DNA of 64,000 nucleotides from Larus michahellis. Its lineage: Eukaryota > Chordata > Aves > Charadriiformes > Laridae. The position numbers and the translations under genes are program-made. Of the stretch, positions 32,566 through 46,217 are shown piece by piece (within the stretch, counting starts at the first letter, position 1; the number at the start of each line of letters is the position of its first letter). The notes beneath the pieces are model-generated. The model was not told where the DNA came from. It searched no databases and was given only the letters and a program-made list of their open reading frames with translations. The stretch is taken from contig NC_133929.1 in NCBI RefSeq assembly GCF_964199755.1, forward strand, positions 1,364,001-1,428,000, given 5' to 3'.

Positions 32566-34515
32566 ATGTTGCTTGGTTTGTTCTCATGGCTGTGTTACAT
32601 AAATTCCTATATGGCTTATGTACTCCCTGCGATGCTGTTTACCATGTCTGGAAGAGGGATGAGGATTATCATTCTGCTGTCCTGTGCGATATCTGTTTAT
32701 GATATGATAACATCACTGTTCAGACGGCTATTTTGGGGTGTTTATGTGGTTTTGTTGTCCTGTCCGTACATTGGACACCGTCTCTCAGAATTTGTTAATA
32801 GTTTCCCCAGCCCTTTTGCCTCCCTTTTCTCCTTCGGGTCAGGTATGACAGCTTTTGAGAATCTTGAATATCCTTGGGATACTCAAACTAGTGTGTTCCT
32901 AGTGCTATGTCTCCTGAATACGTTCCAGGTCTTGTTTAGGGTTAAGCGACTATTTAAGACTACCACCCGGAGATCTGCTCCGAGGCTGGATAGTCAGGGG
33001 TGGCATGGCATGTGGGAGAGCATGGGCAGGTACCTAGAGAACTACTCACCTCCAATGGTCTGGGACTTCACCCCTGAACAATTACAGGACCCTGATAAAG
33101 TGGTAGAATATTTGAAGGGAAAATGCTGTGGCTATTCTAGAGAGGCACAACTCACCGCGCTGTGCTGGGCCCTGGCCAGTATCTACCAGGCACTGCTCAG
33201 AATTATGCAGCACCCTCAAGGGGAAGAGATGGAAACCAGACCGGCGGCCCCTGCGGCTGCTGCAGCCCCTGCGGCGGCCCCTGCGGCTACTGCAACCCCT
33301 GCGGCGGCCCCTGCGGCTACTGCAACCCCTGCGGCAGACACTGCGGCTACTGCAACCCCTGTGGCAGACACTGCGGTTACTGCAACCCCCGTGGTAGCCA
33401 CTGCCACTGAACCAGGGAACCAACCCGTGCCGGTATCAGTTGCCCCCATACAGAAGTAGTACACAAAGAAATCAGTTCGCTTAGTAAGAGATGATGATGA
33501 ACCAGGGCCATCACGAGAGCAGGAGGAAGAGGCAGAACCAGAGATAATTACTCGATCCCTATCCTTGAGTGAGCTGCGGGATATGCGAAAAGATTTCAGC
33601 CAACTCTCAGGCGAGCACATTGTCACCTGGCTGCTCCGGTGCTGGGATAATGGGGCCAGTAGCCTGGAATTAGAGGGTAGGGAGGCCAGGCAGCTGGGAT
33701 CCCTGTCTAGGGAAGGCGGCATTGACAAGGCGATTGGGAAAAAGACCCAAGCCCTCAGCCTCTGGAAACGACTCCTGTTAGGCGTGAGGGAGAGGTACCC
33801 CTTCAGTGAGGATGTTGTATGTCAGCCAAGCAAGTGGACTACCATGGAAAGAGGTATCCAGTACCTGAGAGAATTAGCCGTGCGGGAGATGATTTATTAT
33901 GACTTGGACAATGCCGACTTACCCACAGACCCTGATGAGGTGCGATGCACAAGGCCCATGTGGCGGAAGTTTGTACGGAGCGCACCATCGTCATATGCCA
34001 ACTCCCTGGCAGTAATGGAATGGAAAGGTGAAGAGGGACCAACGGTGGATGAGGTAGCTGGCCGGCTCCGGCGATATGAAGGAAGTCTCTCTTCCCCCCT
34101 TGTCTCAGCTGTGGAGAAACTGTCGCGGAAGGTCCAGCAACTTGAAGAGAATATGTTCTACTCCCCACCTGCACGGGCCAGCATCTCAGCTATTAGAAGC
34201 AGGCATTTCCCCACTCAAGAGAGAGAGTACAGAGGATACACACCACGAGGCACCCTGTGGTTCTACCTGCGGGACCACGGAGAGGACATGAGGAAGTGGG
34301 ATGGACAACCTACTTCGATCCTGCGGACACGGGTACAGGAGTTGCAAGGAAGGACAACCACAAAAGGGGATCCCTCCAGGAAAAGTGCCGCCCCAGTTTC
34401 CAGTGGGCCGTTCCCCAGACAGAGCAGAAGGCCTGATCTTGCTTCTGATCCTCTTGAAGGAACTTCCAAGTCATTTATGCAAGAAGTGAGTAATGGATAC
34501 TATGACGAGTATTAG
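32566..34515 (+). pseudogene. gag: ERV-B gag, copy 2
   Basis: Identical architecture and stops to copy 1 (amber at 33457-33459, terminal TAG at 34513). Differences I can see in the capsid-like part: a Ser-to-Leu change (LLLGVRERY in place of LLSGVRERY, near 33779) and a silent A-to-C change in an Ala codon (GCA to GCC, near 33915). Copy 3 shares both, so copies 2 and 3 are sisters in this part. Confidence 0.78.
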
Positions 34516-37500
34516 GGGGGCCCTGCCTCCGGCCAGGTGGAGGAAAGGGACAACCGGGTTTATTGGACGGTGTGGATTCGATGGCCTGGAACATCAGACC
34601 CACAGGAGTATAAGGCTCTAGTGGACACGGGTGCGCAGTGTACTTTAATACCATCAAGCTATAGAGGGGCAGAACCCATTTGTATTTCTGGGGTGACAGG
34701 GGGATCCCAAGAGTTGACTGTACTGGAGGCAGAAGTGAGCCTAACTGGGAATGAGTGGCAAAAGCATCCCATTGTGACTGGCCCAGAGGCTCCATGCATC
34801 CTTGGTATAGATTACCTCAGGAGAGGGCATTTTAAGGACCCAAAAGGGTACCGCTGGGCCTTTGGCATAGCTGCTTTGGAGACAGAGGAAGTTAAACAGT
34901 TGTCTGCCTTGCCTGGTCTCTCGGAGGATTCTTCTGTTGTGGGGTTGTTGAGGGTCAAAGAACAACAGGTGCCGATTGCTACCACAACGGTGCATCGGCG
35001 GCAGTATCGCACTAACCGAGACTCTCTGATTCCCATCCATGAGCTGATTCGTCAACTAGAGGTTCAAGGAGTGATCAGCAAGACTCGCTCACCCTTTAAC
35101 AGTCCCATATGGCCGGTGCGAAAATCTAATGGAGAGTGGAGGCTAACTGTAGACTATCGTGGTCTGAATGAAGTCACGCCACCGCTGAGTGCTGCCGTGC
35201 CGGACATGCTAGAACTCCAGTACGAACTGGAGTCCAAGGCAGCCAAGTGGTATGCCACGATTGATATAGCGAATGCATTCTTCTCAATCCCTTTGGCAGC
35301 AGAGTGCAGGCCACAGTTTGCTTTCACTTGGAGGGGCGTCCAATACACCTGGAATCGACTGCCCCAGGGGTGGAAACACAGCCCCACCATTTGCCATGGA
35401 CTGATCCAGACTGCACTGGAACAGGGTGAAGCTCCAGAACATCTGCAGTACATTGATGACATCATTGTATGGGGAAACACAGCAGAAGAAGTTTTTGAGA
35501 AAGGGAGTAAAATAGTCCAAATCCTTCTGAACGCTGGTTTTGCTATAAAGCGAAGTAAGGTTAAGGGACCTGCGCAGGAGATCCAGTTTTTAGGAATAAA
35601 ATGGCAAGATGGACGCCGTCAGATCCCAATGGATGTGATCAACAAAATAGCAGCTGTGTCTCCACCAACTAGTAAAAAGGAAACACAGGCTTTCTTAGGT
35701 ATTGTGGGTTTTTGGAGAATGCATATCCCAGATTACAGTCAAATTGTAAGCCCTCTGTATCAAGTAACCCGGAAGAAGAATGATTTTAAATGGGGTCCTG
35801 AGCAACGACAAGCTTTTGAACAAATCAAACAGGAAATAGTCCATGCAGTGGCCCTGGGGCCAGTCCGGGCAGGACAAGATGTTAAAAATGTGCTCTATAC
35901 CGCAGCCGGGGAGAACGGCCCTACCTGGAGCCTCTGGCAGAAAGCACCAGGGGAGACTCGAGGTCGACCCCTAGGGTTTGGGAGTCGTGGATACAGAGGA
36001 TCTGAAGCCCGCTACACTCCAACAGAAAAAGAGATATTGGCAGCATATGAAGGGGTTCGAGCTGCTTCGGAAGTAGTTGGTACAGAAGCACAGCTCCTCT
36101 TAGCACCTCGACTGCCGGTGCTGGGCTGGATGTTCAAAGAAAGGGTCCCCACCACACATCATGCAACCGATGCTACATGGAGTAAGTGGATTGCACTGAT
36201 CACGCAGCGAACTCGAATGGGAAACCCCAGTCGCCCAGGAATTCTGGAAGTGATCATGGACTGGCCAGAAGGCAAGGATTTCGGAATGTCACCAGAGGAG
36301 GAGGTGACGCGTGCAGAAGAGGCCCCACCATATAATAAACTGCCAGAAAATGAGAAGAAATATGCCCTGTTCACTGATGGGTCCTGCCGTATTGTGGGAA
36401 AGCATCGAAAGTGGAAGGCTGCTGTGTGGAGTCCTACATGACGGGTTGCAGAAGCCAGTGAGGGACAGGGTGAATCGAGCCAGTTTGCAGAGGTGAAGGC
36501 TATTCAGCTGGCTTTGGACATTGCTGAGCGAGAAAAATGGCCAGTACTTTATCTCTACGCTGACTCATGGATGGTGGCAAATGCTCTGTGGGGGTGGTTA
36601 CAGCAGTGGAAGCAGGGCAGCTGGCAGCGCAGAGGCAAACCCATCTGGGCTGCTGACCTATGGCAAGATATTGCTGCCCGGATAGAGAATCTGGTTGTGA
36701 AAGTACGCCATGTAGATGCCCACGTACCGAAGAATCGGGCCACGGAGGAACATCAGAACAACCAGCAGGTGGATCGGGCCGCTAGGATTGAAGTGGCTCA
36801 GGTGGATCTGGACTGGCAACGTAAGGGTGAACTATTCATAGCTCGGTGGGCCCATGACTCCTCAGGCCATCAAGGGAGAGATGCAACATATAGATGGGCT
36901 CGTGACCGAGGGGTGGACTTGACCATGGACACTATTGCACAGGTCATCCATGAATGTGAGACATGCGCTGCGATCAAACAAGCCAAGCGTTTGAAGCCTC
37001 TTTGGTATGGAGGGCGATGGCTGAAATACAAATCTGGGGAGGCCTGGCAGATTGATTATATCACACTGCCACAAACCCGTCAAGGCAAGCGCTATGTGCT
37101 CACAATGGTGGAAGCAACCGCTGGATGGCTGGAAACATACCCTGTGCCCCATGCCACTGCCCGGAACACTATCCTGGGCCTTGAAAAGCAAGTCCTGTGG
37201 CGACATGGTACCCCAGAGAGAATTGAGTCGGACAATGGGACTCATTTCCGAAACAGCCTCATAGACACCTGGGCCAAAGAGCATGGTATCGAGTGGGTGT
37301 GTCACATCCCCTATCACGCACCAGCCTCTGGGAAGATAGAACGATACAATGGACTGTTAAAAACTACACTGAGAGCAATGGGTGGTGGGACTTTAAAACA
37401 CTGGGATACACATTTAGCAAAAGCTACCTGGCTAGTTAACACCAGGGGATCTAACAATGGGGCTGGCCCTGCCCAATCAAAACTTCCACGTACTGTAGAA

Positions 37501-37701
37501 GGGGATAAAGTCCCCGTAGTGCATATGAAGAATATGCTAGGGAAGACAGTCTGGGTTAGTCCTGCCTCAGGCAAAGGCAAACCCATCCGTGGGATTGCTT
37601 TTGCCCAAGGACCTGGGTGCACTTGGTGGGTGATGCGGCAGGATGGGGAAGTCCGATGTGTACCTCATGGGGATCTGATTTTGGGCGAGAATAGCCAATG
37701 A
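34516..37701 (+). pseudogene. pol: ERV-B pol, copy 2
   Basis: Protease, RT, RNase H and integrase as in copy 1, with the same RNase H TGA at 36439-36441. In the integrase C-terminal part a codon reads Gly (SNNGAGP, near 37459) where copy 1 has Arg. Copy 3 also has Gly. No further frame damage is visible. Confidence 0.87.
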
Positions 37702-38154
37702 ATCAGATTGTGTGCTGTTAATTGATAAGTAACACTGTCACTGTATGTCCTCATTGCTATAATTGCTATCAGTTGTACTACAAGTAAGGCACAGGGATGA
37801 TGGGATAAGAACTGATCTCAGCAGCTGGCGCCCAGCAGTTTCCTCAAGATCTACATCTTCAGCCCACAGACTGCGTGCATGAGCCACACCAGGTGCACCA
37901 GTCACAAGCTCCGAAAAAATACAGCATGCAACAGACCAGCACCACCCAGCATCTCACCTGCCCTGAGAGACTGTTCTAACAAATGGAGCCCAAAGCCGTG
38001 GATTAAAAGAACTCAATGGACACTTTGGAGGGATGACCCATAAACTAAGGGCATTATATGTGTGTATATATATATATATAACAGGGGAAAGTGGTGGCAA
38101 TTCATTGGAACCTGCTGGGCATGGCATAGAAGGTATGGAATAAGGGGTGGATAA
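37702..38154 (+). other. ERV-B 3' non-coding region, copy 2
   Basis: As in copy 1, except GCATAGAAGG near 38127, where copies 1 and 3 have GCATAGATGG. No env. Confidence 0.65.
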
Positions 38155-38505
38155 TGTCCTGGTTCCGGTGGGGATAGGGTTAATTTTTCCGGGTATTCCA
38201 TGCCATGTGAGCCACGCCCACCCTGAGCTGCCGGGGGAGGGGGCAGGAAGTTGCTGCTTAAAAGCGGGCTGGGGCGTCCCGGGTCCGGCCGGTCGGCGAG
38301 CGGCGGGGAGCGGCGGTTCCGTAATCGCGTTTGTATATTCCCCTATCCGTGTTGTTGTTGTTTGCCTGTTCCCTTTGCTGTTCTGTTAAACTGCCTTTGT
38401 CCCAACCCAAGAGTCTTGCCTTTTCTTACGATCCTTCCTGTATTAGGAAGGCACGTGCGAGCGGCACGTGGTTTTTTTGTTGCCATCTGAGGCTAAACCA
38501 CGACA
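38155..38505 (+). repeat. ERV-B 3' LTR, copy 2
   Basis: 351-bp form. A private substitution near 38191 gives TTTTTCCGGG where copies 1 and 3 have TTTTTCCTGG. Confidence 0.9.
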
Positions 38506-39736
38506 AGTTGTAGATGCCGCTTTGCATCGTACCCTTGTACGAGTTGTAGAATATGTTGCTCTAAAAACTATGTGTGTATCCATGAGAACCTGACCTTCGC
38601 AGAAGAAGATAACAAGAAGGGAAAAAATTTTCTGTAGGAAAATGAGAAACTTAAGGAAAAATGAGAAACTGAGCTCTTGTTGCAAAGGCAGACTTTTATG
38701 TCAGTCGTAAGTGATGGGAAAAAAAAAAGAAAAAAGAAAAAAAGAAAAAAGAAAAAGAAAAGAAAAAGAAAAAAAAGAGAAAAGGAAAAATAAAGAGGGG
38801 GAAAGAAAAACCAAACAGGAACAATTAGATGGGAAATGTGCCACGTTAGCACAAAAGTATGCCATACGCGCTACGAGAAAGCGTCAGAAAAAGAGAAATA
38901 GGACACCAGATTCAAAGCAGTACCATAGAGATATGTTTTTGTTTTTTTCCTATATGTGTATATGTTTTTGCATGCCTTGGTAAATTACTCTGTTATACCC
39001 TGTGAGACTAAATGAACCCCAGCAGAAGCGGTCTCTTGAGCAAGGGGGTGGAATATGGGAAAGCAACAGAAGATCGGCAAGGAAGATTGTAAATACACTC
39101 AAGGGACTCGCACCTGGGTGCTGGAAAACACATATATCACACCAAGTGTTATTCAGCCTCAGGTGCTGGCAAGAAAAACATTTGGATGACATAAGCCTGT
39201 GATGGACTCACAGACACCTTATCCAGCTGCTTGAGAATCTTGGCCTGTTGTGGAAGAAGATCAAAGCACAGTACCAGCAAGAACAGGGAGTCCGCATGCG
39301 CTCTAGCTAACAAGGACTCTTTTGCTGCCAAGGATTTGTGATAACAAGGACTCTCTTGCTGCCAAGGATAAGTTTAACAATGCTACTAGTACAGCTATTT
39401 CTGAGTTATTGCTAGATGTAGATAGTATTCGATATGCGACGCTGCAAAACAGAGCTGCTACTGATTTTTTACTTTCAGCTCACAGACATGGTTGTCAAGA
39501 TTTTAAAGGACTGTATTGTATGAATCTAAGTGACCACTCCAAATCCATCCATGCCCAGCTGCAGGAACTGCACCGACCGAACCAGCAACTTGTGGAAACC
39601 ACTGGGTGAAATCTCTTTGCTGGATGGACTTGGGGGTGGGGTTGGTTGAAGCAAATTATTGCCTGTGTGGAAGGAATTTGTCTGTTATGTTTAGTATGCT
39701 GTTTGCCATGTTTAATAAGCATTATGCGATCAGTTG
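38506..39736 (+). repeat. Array segment between ERV-B copies 2 and 3 (ERV-A env)
   Basis: Same 1231-bp content as 30794-32024: TM tail, filler, unit 3 start at 38631, purine tract, Lys-rich frame, and TM ectodomain at 39322-39736. It carries G at 39726, like unit 2. Confidence 0.88.
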
Positions 39737-40136
39737 TGTCCTGGTTCCGGTGGGGATAGGGTTAACTTTTCCTGGTATTCCATGCCATGTGAGCCACGCC
39801 CACCCTGAGCTGCCGGGGGAGGGGGCAGGAAGTTGCTGCTTAAAAGCGGGCTGGGGCGTCCCGGGTCCGGGTCCGGCCGGTCGGCGAGCGGCGGGGAGCG
39901 GCGGTTCCGTAATCGCGTTTGTATATTCCCCTATCCGGTTCCGTAATCGCGTTTGTATATTCCCCTATCCGTGTTGTTGTTGTTGTTGTTGTTTGCCTGT
40001 TCCCTTTGCTGTTCTGTTAAACTGCCTTTGTCCCAACCCAAGAGTCTTGCCTTTTCTTACGGTCCTTCCTGTATTAGGAAGGCACGTGCGAGCGGCACGT
40101 GGTTTTTTTGTTGCCATCTGAGGCTAAACCACGACA
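39737..40136 (+). repeat. ERV-B 5' LTR, copy 3
   Basis: 400-bp form, same duplications. Confidence 0.9.
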
Positions 40137-40144
40137 GTCCTTTT

Positions 40145-40162
40145 TGGCGCCCAACGTGGGGC
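40145..40162 (+). other. ERV-B primer-binding site, copy 3
   Basis: TGGCGCCCAACGTGGGGC, identical to copies 1 and 2. Confidence 0.9.
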
Positions 40163-40277
40163 TTGAAGGGTTGAGATAACGACAGAATCCAACTAGAACG
40201 TGGAAAAAACGGTTTTGGTTTTTTTTTTTTTTTTCTTGTATGCATTTATTTTATTAGGTAAGTAGTCACTGGTCATC

Positions 40278-42227
40278 ATGTTGCTTGGTTTGTTCTCATG
40301 GCTGTGTTACATAAATTCCTATATGGCTTATGTACTCCCTGCGATGCTGTTTACCATGTCTGGAAGAGGGATGAGGATTATCATTCTGCTGTCCTGTGCG
40401 ATATCTGTTTATGATATGATAACATCACTGTTCAGACGGCTATTTTGGGGTGTTTATGTGGTTTTGTTGTCCTGTCCGTACATTGGACACCGTCTCTCAG
40501 AATTTGTTAATAGTTTCCCCAGCCCTTTTGCCTCCCTTTTCTCCTTCGGGTCAGGTATGACAGCTTTTGAGAATCTTGAATATCCTTGGGATACTCAAAC
40601 TAGTGTGTTCCTAGTGCTATGTCTCCTGAATACGTTCCAGGTCTTGTTTAGGGTTAAGCGACTATTTAAGACTACCACCCGGAGATCTGCTCCGAGGCTG
40701 GATAGTCAGGGGTGGCATGGCATGTGGGAGAGCATGGGCAGGTACCTAGAGAACTACTCACCTCCAATGGTCTGGGACTTCACCCCTGAACAATTACAGG
40801 ACCCTGATAAAGTGGTAGAATATTTGAAGGGAAAATGCTGTGGCTATTCTAGAGAGGCACAACTCACCGCGCTGTGCTGGGCCCTGGCCAGTATCTACCA
40901 GGCACTGCTCAGAATTATGCAGCACCCTCAAGGGGAAGAGATGGAAACCAGACCGGCGGCCCCTGCGGCTGCTGCAGCCCCTGCGGCGGCCCCTGCGGCT
41001 ACTGCAACCCCTGCGGCGGCCCCTGCGGCTACTGCAACCCCTGCGGCAGACACTGCGGCTACTGCAACCCCTGTGGCAGACACTGCGGTTACTGCAACCC
41101 CCGTGGTAGCCACTGCCACTGAACCAGGGAACCAACCCGTGCCGGTATCAGTTGCCCCCATACAGAAGTAGTACACAAAGAAATCAGTTCGCTTAGTAAG
41201 AGATGATGATGAACCAGGGCCATCACGAGAGCAGGAGGAAGAGGCAGAACCAGAGATAATTACTCGATCCCTATCCTTGAGTGAGCTGCGGGATATGCGA
41301 AAAGATTTCAGCCAACTCTCAGGCGAGCACATTGTCACCTGGCTGCTCCGGTGCTGGGATAATGGGGCCAGTAGCCTGGAATTAGAGGGTAGGGAGGCCA
41401 GGCAGCTGGGATCCCTGTCTAGGGAAGGCGGCATTGACAAGGCGATTGGGAAAAAGACCCAAGCCCTCAGCCTCTGGAAACGACTCCTGTTAGGCGTGAG
41501 GGAGAGGTACCCCTTCAGTGAGGATGTTGTATGTCAGCCAAGCAAGTGGACTACCATGGAAAGAGGTATCCAGTACCTGAGAGAATTAGCCGTGCGGGAG
41601 ATGATTTATTATGACTTGGACAATGCCGACTTACCCACAGACCCTGATGAGGTGCGATGCACAAGGCCCATGTGGCGGAAGTTTGTACGGAGCGCACCAT
41701 CGTCATATGCCAACTCCCTGGCAGTAATGGAATGGAAAGGTGAAGAGGGACCAACGGTGGATGAGGTAGCTGGCCGGCTCCGGCGATATGAAGGAAGTCT
41801 CTCTTCCCCCCTTGTCTCAGCTGTGGAGAAACTGTCGCGGAAGGTCCAGCAACTTGAAGAGAATATGTTCTACTCCCCACCTGCACGGGCCAGCATCTCA
41901 GCTATTAGAAGCAGGCATTTCCCCACTCAAGAGAGAGAGTACAGAGGATACACACCACGAGGCACCCTGTGGTTCTACCTGCGGGACCACGGAGAGGACA
42001 TGAGGAAGTGGGATGGACAACCTACTTCGATCCTGCGGACACGGGTACAGGAGTTGCAAGGAAGGACAACCACAAAAGGGGATCCCTCCAGGAAAAGTGC
42101 CGCCCCAGTTTCCAGTGGGCCGTTCCCCAGACAGAGCAGAAGGCCTGATCTTGCTTCTGATCCTCTTGAAGGAACTTCCAAGTCATTTATGCAAGAAGTG
42201 AGTAATGGATACTATGACGAGTATTAG
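40278..42227 (+). pseudogene. gag: ERV-B gag, copy 3
   Basis: Same frame, amber (41169-41171) and terminal TAG (42225-42227) as the other copies. It carries the copy-2 variants in the capsid-like part (Leu at the LLLGVRERY position and the silent Ala change). Confidence 0.78.
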
Positions 42228-45200
42228 GGGGGCCCTGCCTCCGGCCAGGTGGAGGAAAGGGACAACCGGGTTTATTGGACGGTGTGGATTCGATGGCCTG
42301 GAACATCAGACCCACAGGAGTATAAGGCTCTAGTGGACACGGGTGCGCAGTGTACTTTAATACCATCAAGCTATAGAGGGGCAGAACCCATTTGTATTTC
42401 TGGGGTGACAGGGGGATCCCAAGAGTTGACTGTACTGGAGGCAGAAGTGAGCCTAACTGGGAATGAGTGGCAAAAGCATCCCATTGTGACTGGCCCAGAG
42501 GCTCCATGCATCCTTGGTATAGATTACCTCAGGAGAGGGCATTTTAAGGACCCAAAAGGGTACCGCTGGGCCTTTGGCATAGCTGCTTTGGAGACAGAGG
42601 AAGTTAAACAGTTGTCTGCCTTGCCTGGTCTCTCGGAGGATTCTTCTGTTGTGGGGTTGTTGAGGGTCAAAGAACAACAGGTGCCGATTGCTACCACAAC
42701 GGTGCATCGGCGGCAGTATCGCACTAACCGAGACTCTCTGATTCCCATCCATGAGCTGATTCGTCAACTAGAGGTTCAAGGAGTGATCAGCAAGACTCGC
42801 TCACCCTTTAACAGTCCCATATGGCCGGTGCGAAAATCTAATGGAGAGTGGAGGCTAACTGTAGACTATCGTGGTCTGAATGAAGTCACGCCACCGCTGA
42901 GTGCTGCCGTGCCGGACATGCTAGAACTCCAGTACGAACTGGAGTCCAAGGCAGCCAAGTGGTATGCCACGATTGATATAGCGAATGCATTCTTCTCAAT
43001 CCCTTTGGCAGCAGAGTGCAGGCCACAGTTTGCTTTCACTTGGAGGGGCGTCCAATACACCTGGAATCGACTGCCCCAGGGGTGGAAACACAGCCCCACC
43101 ATTTGCCATGGACTGATCCAGACTGCACTGGAACAGGGTGAAGCTCCAGAACATCTGCAGTACATTGATGACATCATTGTATGGGGAAACACAGCAGAAG
43201 AAGTTTTTGAGAAAGGGAGTAAAATAGTCCAAATCCTTCTGAACGCTGGTTTTGCTATAAAGCGAAGTAAGGTTAAGGGACCTGCGCAGGAGATCCAGTT
43301 TTTAGGAATAAAATGGCAAGATGGACGCCGTCAGATCCCAATGGATGTGATCAACAAAATAGCAGCTGTGTCTCCACCAACTAGTAAAAAGGAAACACAG
43401 GCTTTCTTAGGTATTGTGGGTTTTTGGAGAATGCATATCCCAGATTACAGTCAAATTGTAAGCCCTCTGTATCAAGTAACCCGGAAGAAGAATGATTTTA
43501 AATGGGGTCCTGAGCAACGACAAGCTTTTGAACAAATCAAACAGGAAATAGTCCATGCAGTGGCCCTGGGGCCAGTCCGGGCAGGACAAGATGTTAAAAA
43601 TGTGCTCTATACCGCAGCCGGGGAGAACGGCCCTACCTGGAGCCTCTGGCAGAAAGCACCAGGGGAGACTCGAGGTCGACCCCTAGGGTTTGGGAGTCGT
43701 GGATACAGAGGATCTGAAGCCCGCTACACTCCAACAGAAAAAGAGATATTGGCAGCATATGAAGGGGTTCGAGCTGCTTCGGAAGTAGTTGGTACAGAAG
43801 CACAGCTCCTCTTAGCACCTCGACTGCCGGTGCTGGGCTGGATGTTCAAAGAAAGGGTCCCCACCACACATCATGCAACCGATGCTACATGGAGTAAGTG
43901 GATTGCACTGATCACGCAGCGAACTCGAATGGGAAACCCCAGTCGCCCAGGAATTCTGGAAGTGATCATGGACTGGCCAGAAGGCAAGGATTTCGGAATG
44001 TCACCAGAGGAGGAGGTGACGCGTGCAGAAGAGGCCCCACCATATAATAAACTGCCAGAAAATGAGAAGAAATATGCCCTGTTCACTGATGGGTCCTGCC
44101 GTATTGTGGGAAAGCATCGAAAGTGGAAGGCTGCTGTGTGGAGTCCTACATGACGGGTTGCAGAAGCCAGTGAGGGACAGGGTGAATCGAGCCAGTTTGC
44201 AGAGGTGAAGGCTATTCAGCTGGCTTTGGACATTGCTGAGCGAGAAAAATGGCCAGTACTTTATCTCTACGCTGACTCATGGATGGTGGCAAATGCTCTG
44301 TGGGGGTGGTTACAGCAGTGGAAGCAGGGCAGCTGGCAGCGCAGAGGCAAACCCATCTGGGCTGCTGACCTATGGCAAGATATTGCTGCCCGGATAGAGA
44401 ATCTGGTTGTGAAAGTACGCCATGTAGATGCCCACGTACCGAAGAATCGGGCCACGGAGGAACATCAGAACAACCAGCAGGTGGATCGGGCCGCTAGGAT
44501 TGAAGTGGCTCAGGTGGATCTGGACTGGCAACGTAAGGGTGAACTATTCATAGCTCGGTGGGCCCATGACTCCTCAGGCCATCAAGGGAGAGATGCAACA
44601 TATAGATGGGCTCGTGACCGAGGGGTGGACTTGACCATGGACACTATTGCACAGGTCATCCATGAATGTGAGACATGCGCTGCGATCAAACAAGCCAAGC
44701 GTTTGAAGCCTCTTTGGTATGGAGGGCGATGGCTGAAATACAAATCTGGGGAGGCCTGGCAGATTGATTATATCACACTGCCACAAACCCGTCAAGGCAA
44801 GCGCTATGTGCTCACAATGGTGGAAGCAACCGCTGGATGGCTGGAAACATACCCTGTGCCCCATGCCACTGCCCGGAACACTATCCTGGGCCTTGAAAAG
44901 CAAGTCCTGTGGCGACATGGTACCCCAGAGAGAATTGAGTCGGACAATGGGACTCATTTCCGAAACAGCCTCATAGACACCTGGGCCAAAGAGCATGGTA
45001 TCGAGTGGGTGTGTCACATCCCCTATCACGCACCAGCCTCTGGGAAGATAGAACGATACAATGGACTGTTAAAAACTACACTGAGAGCAATGGGTGGTGG
45101 GACTTTAAAACACTGGGATACACATTTAGCAAAAGCTACCTGGCTAGTTAACACCAGGGGATCTAACAATGGGGCTGGCCCTGCCCAATCAAAACTTCCA

Positions 45201-45413
45201 CGTACTGTAGAAGGGGATAAAGTCCCCGTAGTGCATATGAAGAATATGCTAGGGAAGACAGTCTGGGTTAGTCCTGCCTCAGGCAAAGGCAAACCCATCC
45301 GTGGGATTGCTTTTGCCCAAGGACCTGGGTGCACTTGGTGGGTGATGCGGCAGGATGGGGAAGTCCGATGTGTACCTCATGGGGATCTGATTTTGGGCGA
45401 GAATAGCCAATGA
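42228..45413 (+). pseudogene. pol: ERV-B pol, copy 3
   Basis: All four pol domains as in copy 1, with the same RNase H TGA at 44151-44153 and the copy-2 Gly variant near 45171. The last 275 bp of the coding region (from 45139) pair with the inverted copy at 63726-64000, which instead has the copy-1 base at that variant. Confidence 0.87.
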
Positions 45414-45866
45414 ATCAGATTGTGTGCTGTTAATTGATAAGTAACACTGTCACTGTATGTCCTCATTGCTATAATTGCTATCAGTTGTACTACAAGTAAG
45501 GCACAGGGATGATGGGATAAGAACTGATCTCAGCAGCTGGCGCCCAGCAGTTTCCTCAAGATCTACATCTTCAGCCCACAGACTGCGTGCATGAGCCACA
45601 CCAGGTGCACCAGTCACAAGCTCCGAAAAAATACAGCATGCAACAGACCAGCACCACCCAGCATCTCACCTGCCCTGAGAGACTGTTCTAACAAATGGAG
45701 CCCAAAGCCGTGGATTAAAAGAACTCAATGGACACTTTGGAGGGATGACCCATAAACTAAGGGCATTATATGTGTGTATATATATATATATAACAGGGGA
45801 AAGTGGTGGCAATTCATTGGAACCTGCTGGGCATGGCATAGATGGTATGGAATAAGGGGTGGATAA
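45414..45866 (+). other. ERV-B 3' non-coding region, copy 3
   Basis: Matches copy 1 at the GCATAGATGG site. No env; TA microsatellite present. Lies inside the left palindrome arm. Confidence 0.65.
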
Positions 45867-46217
45867 TGTCCTGGTTCCGGTGGGGATAGGGTTAATTTTT
45901 CCTGGTATTCCATGCCATGTGAGCCACGCCCACCCTGAGCTGCCGGGGGAGGGGGCAGGAAGTTGCTGCTTAAAAGCGGGCTGGGGCGTCCCGGGTCCGG
46001 CCGGTCGGCGAGCGGCGGGGAGCGGCGGTTCCGTAATCGCGTTTGTATATTCCCCTATCCGTGTTGTTGTTGTTTGCCTGTTCCCTTTGCTGTTCTGTTA
46101 AACTGCCTTTGTCCCAACCCAAGAGTCTTGCCTTTTCTTACGATCCTTCCTGTATTAGGAAGGCACGTGCGAGCGGCACGTGGTTTTTTTGTTGCCATCT
46201 GAGGCTAAACCACGACA
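45867..46217 (+). repeat. ERV-B 3' LTR, copy 3
   Basis: 351-bp form. Its inverted partner at 62922-63272 differs at about two positions (near 46110 and 45892). Confidence 0.9.

Larger units (their letters stand above)
32025..38505 (+). mobile_element. ERV-B provirus, copy 2
   Basis: Same 6481-bp structure as copy 1, offset exactly 7712 bp, flanked by AGTTG at 32020-32024 and 38506-38510. Because its flanks are also duplicated, it arose by duplication of the whole unit, not by a new integration. Confidence 0.9.
39737..46217 (+). mobile_element. ERV-B provirus, copy 3
   Basis: Third 6481-bp copy, offset 15424 bp from copy 1, flanked by AGTTG at 39732-39736 and 46218-46222. Its gag-pol part matches copy 2 and its 3' non-coding part matches copy 1 at the sites that differ, so it is a mosaic. 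Its right end lies within the palindrome arm. Confidence 0.9.
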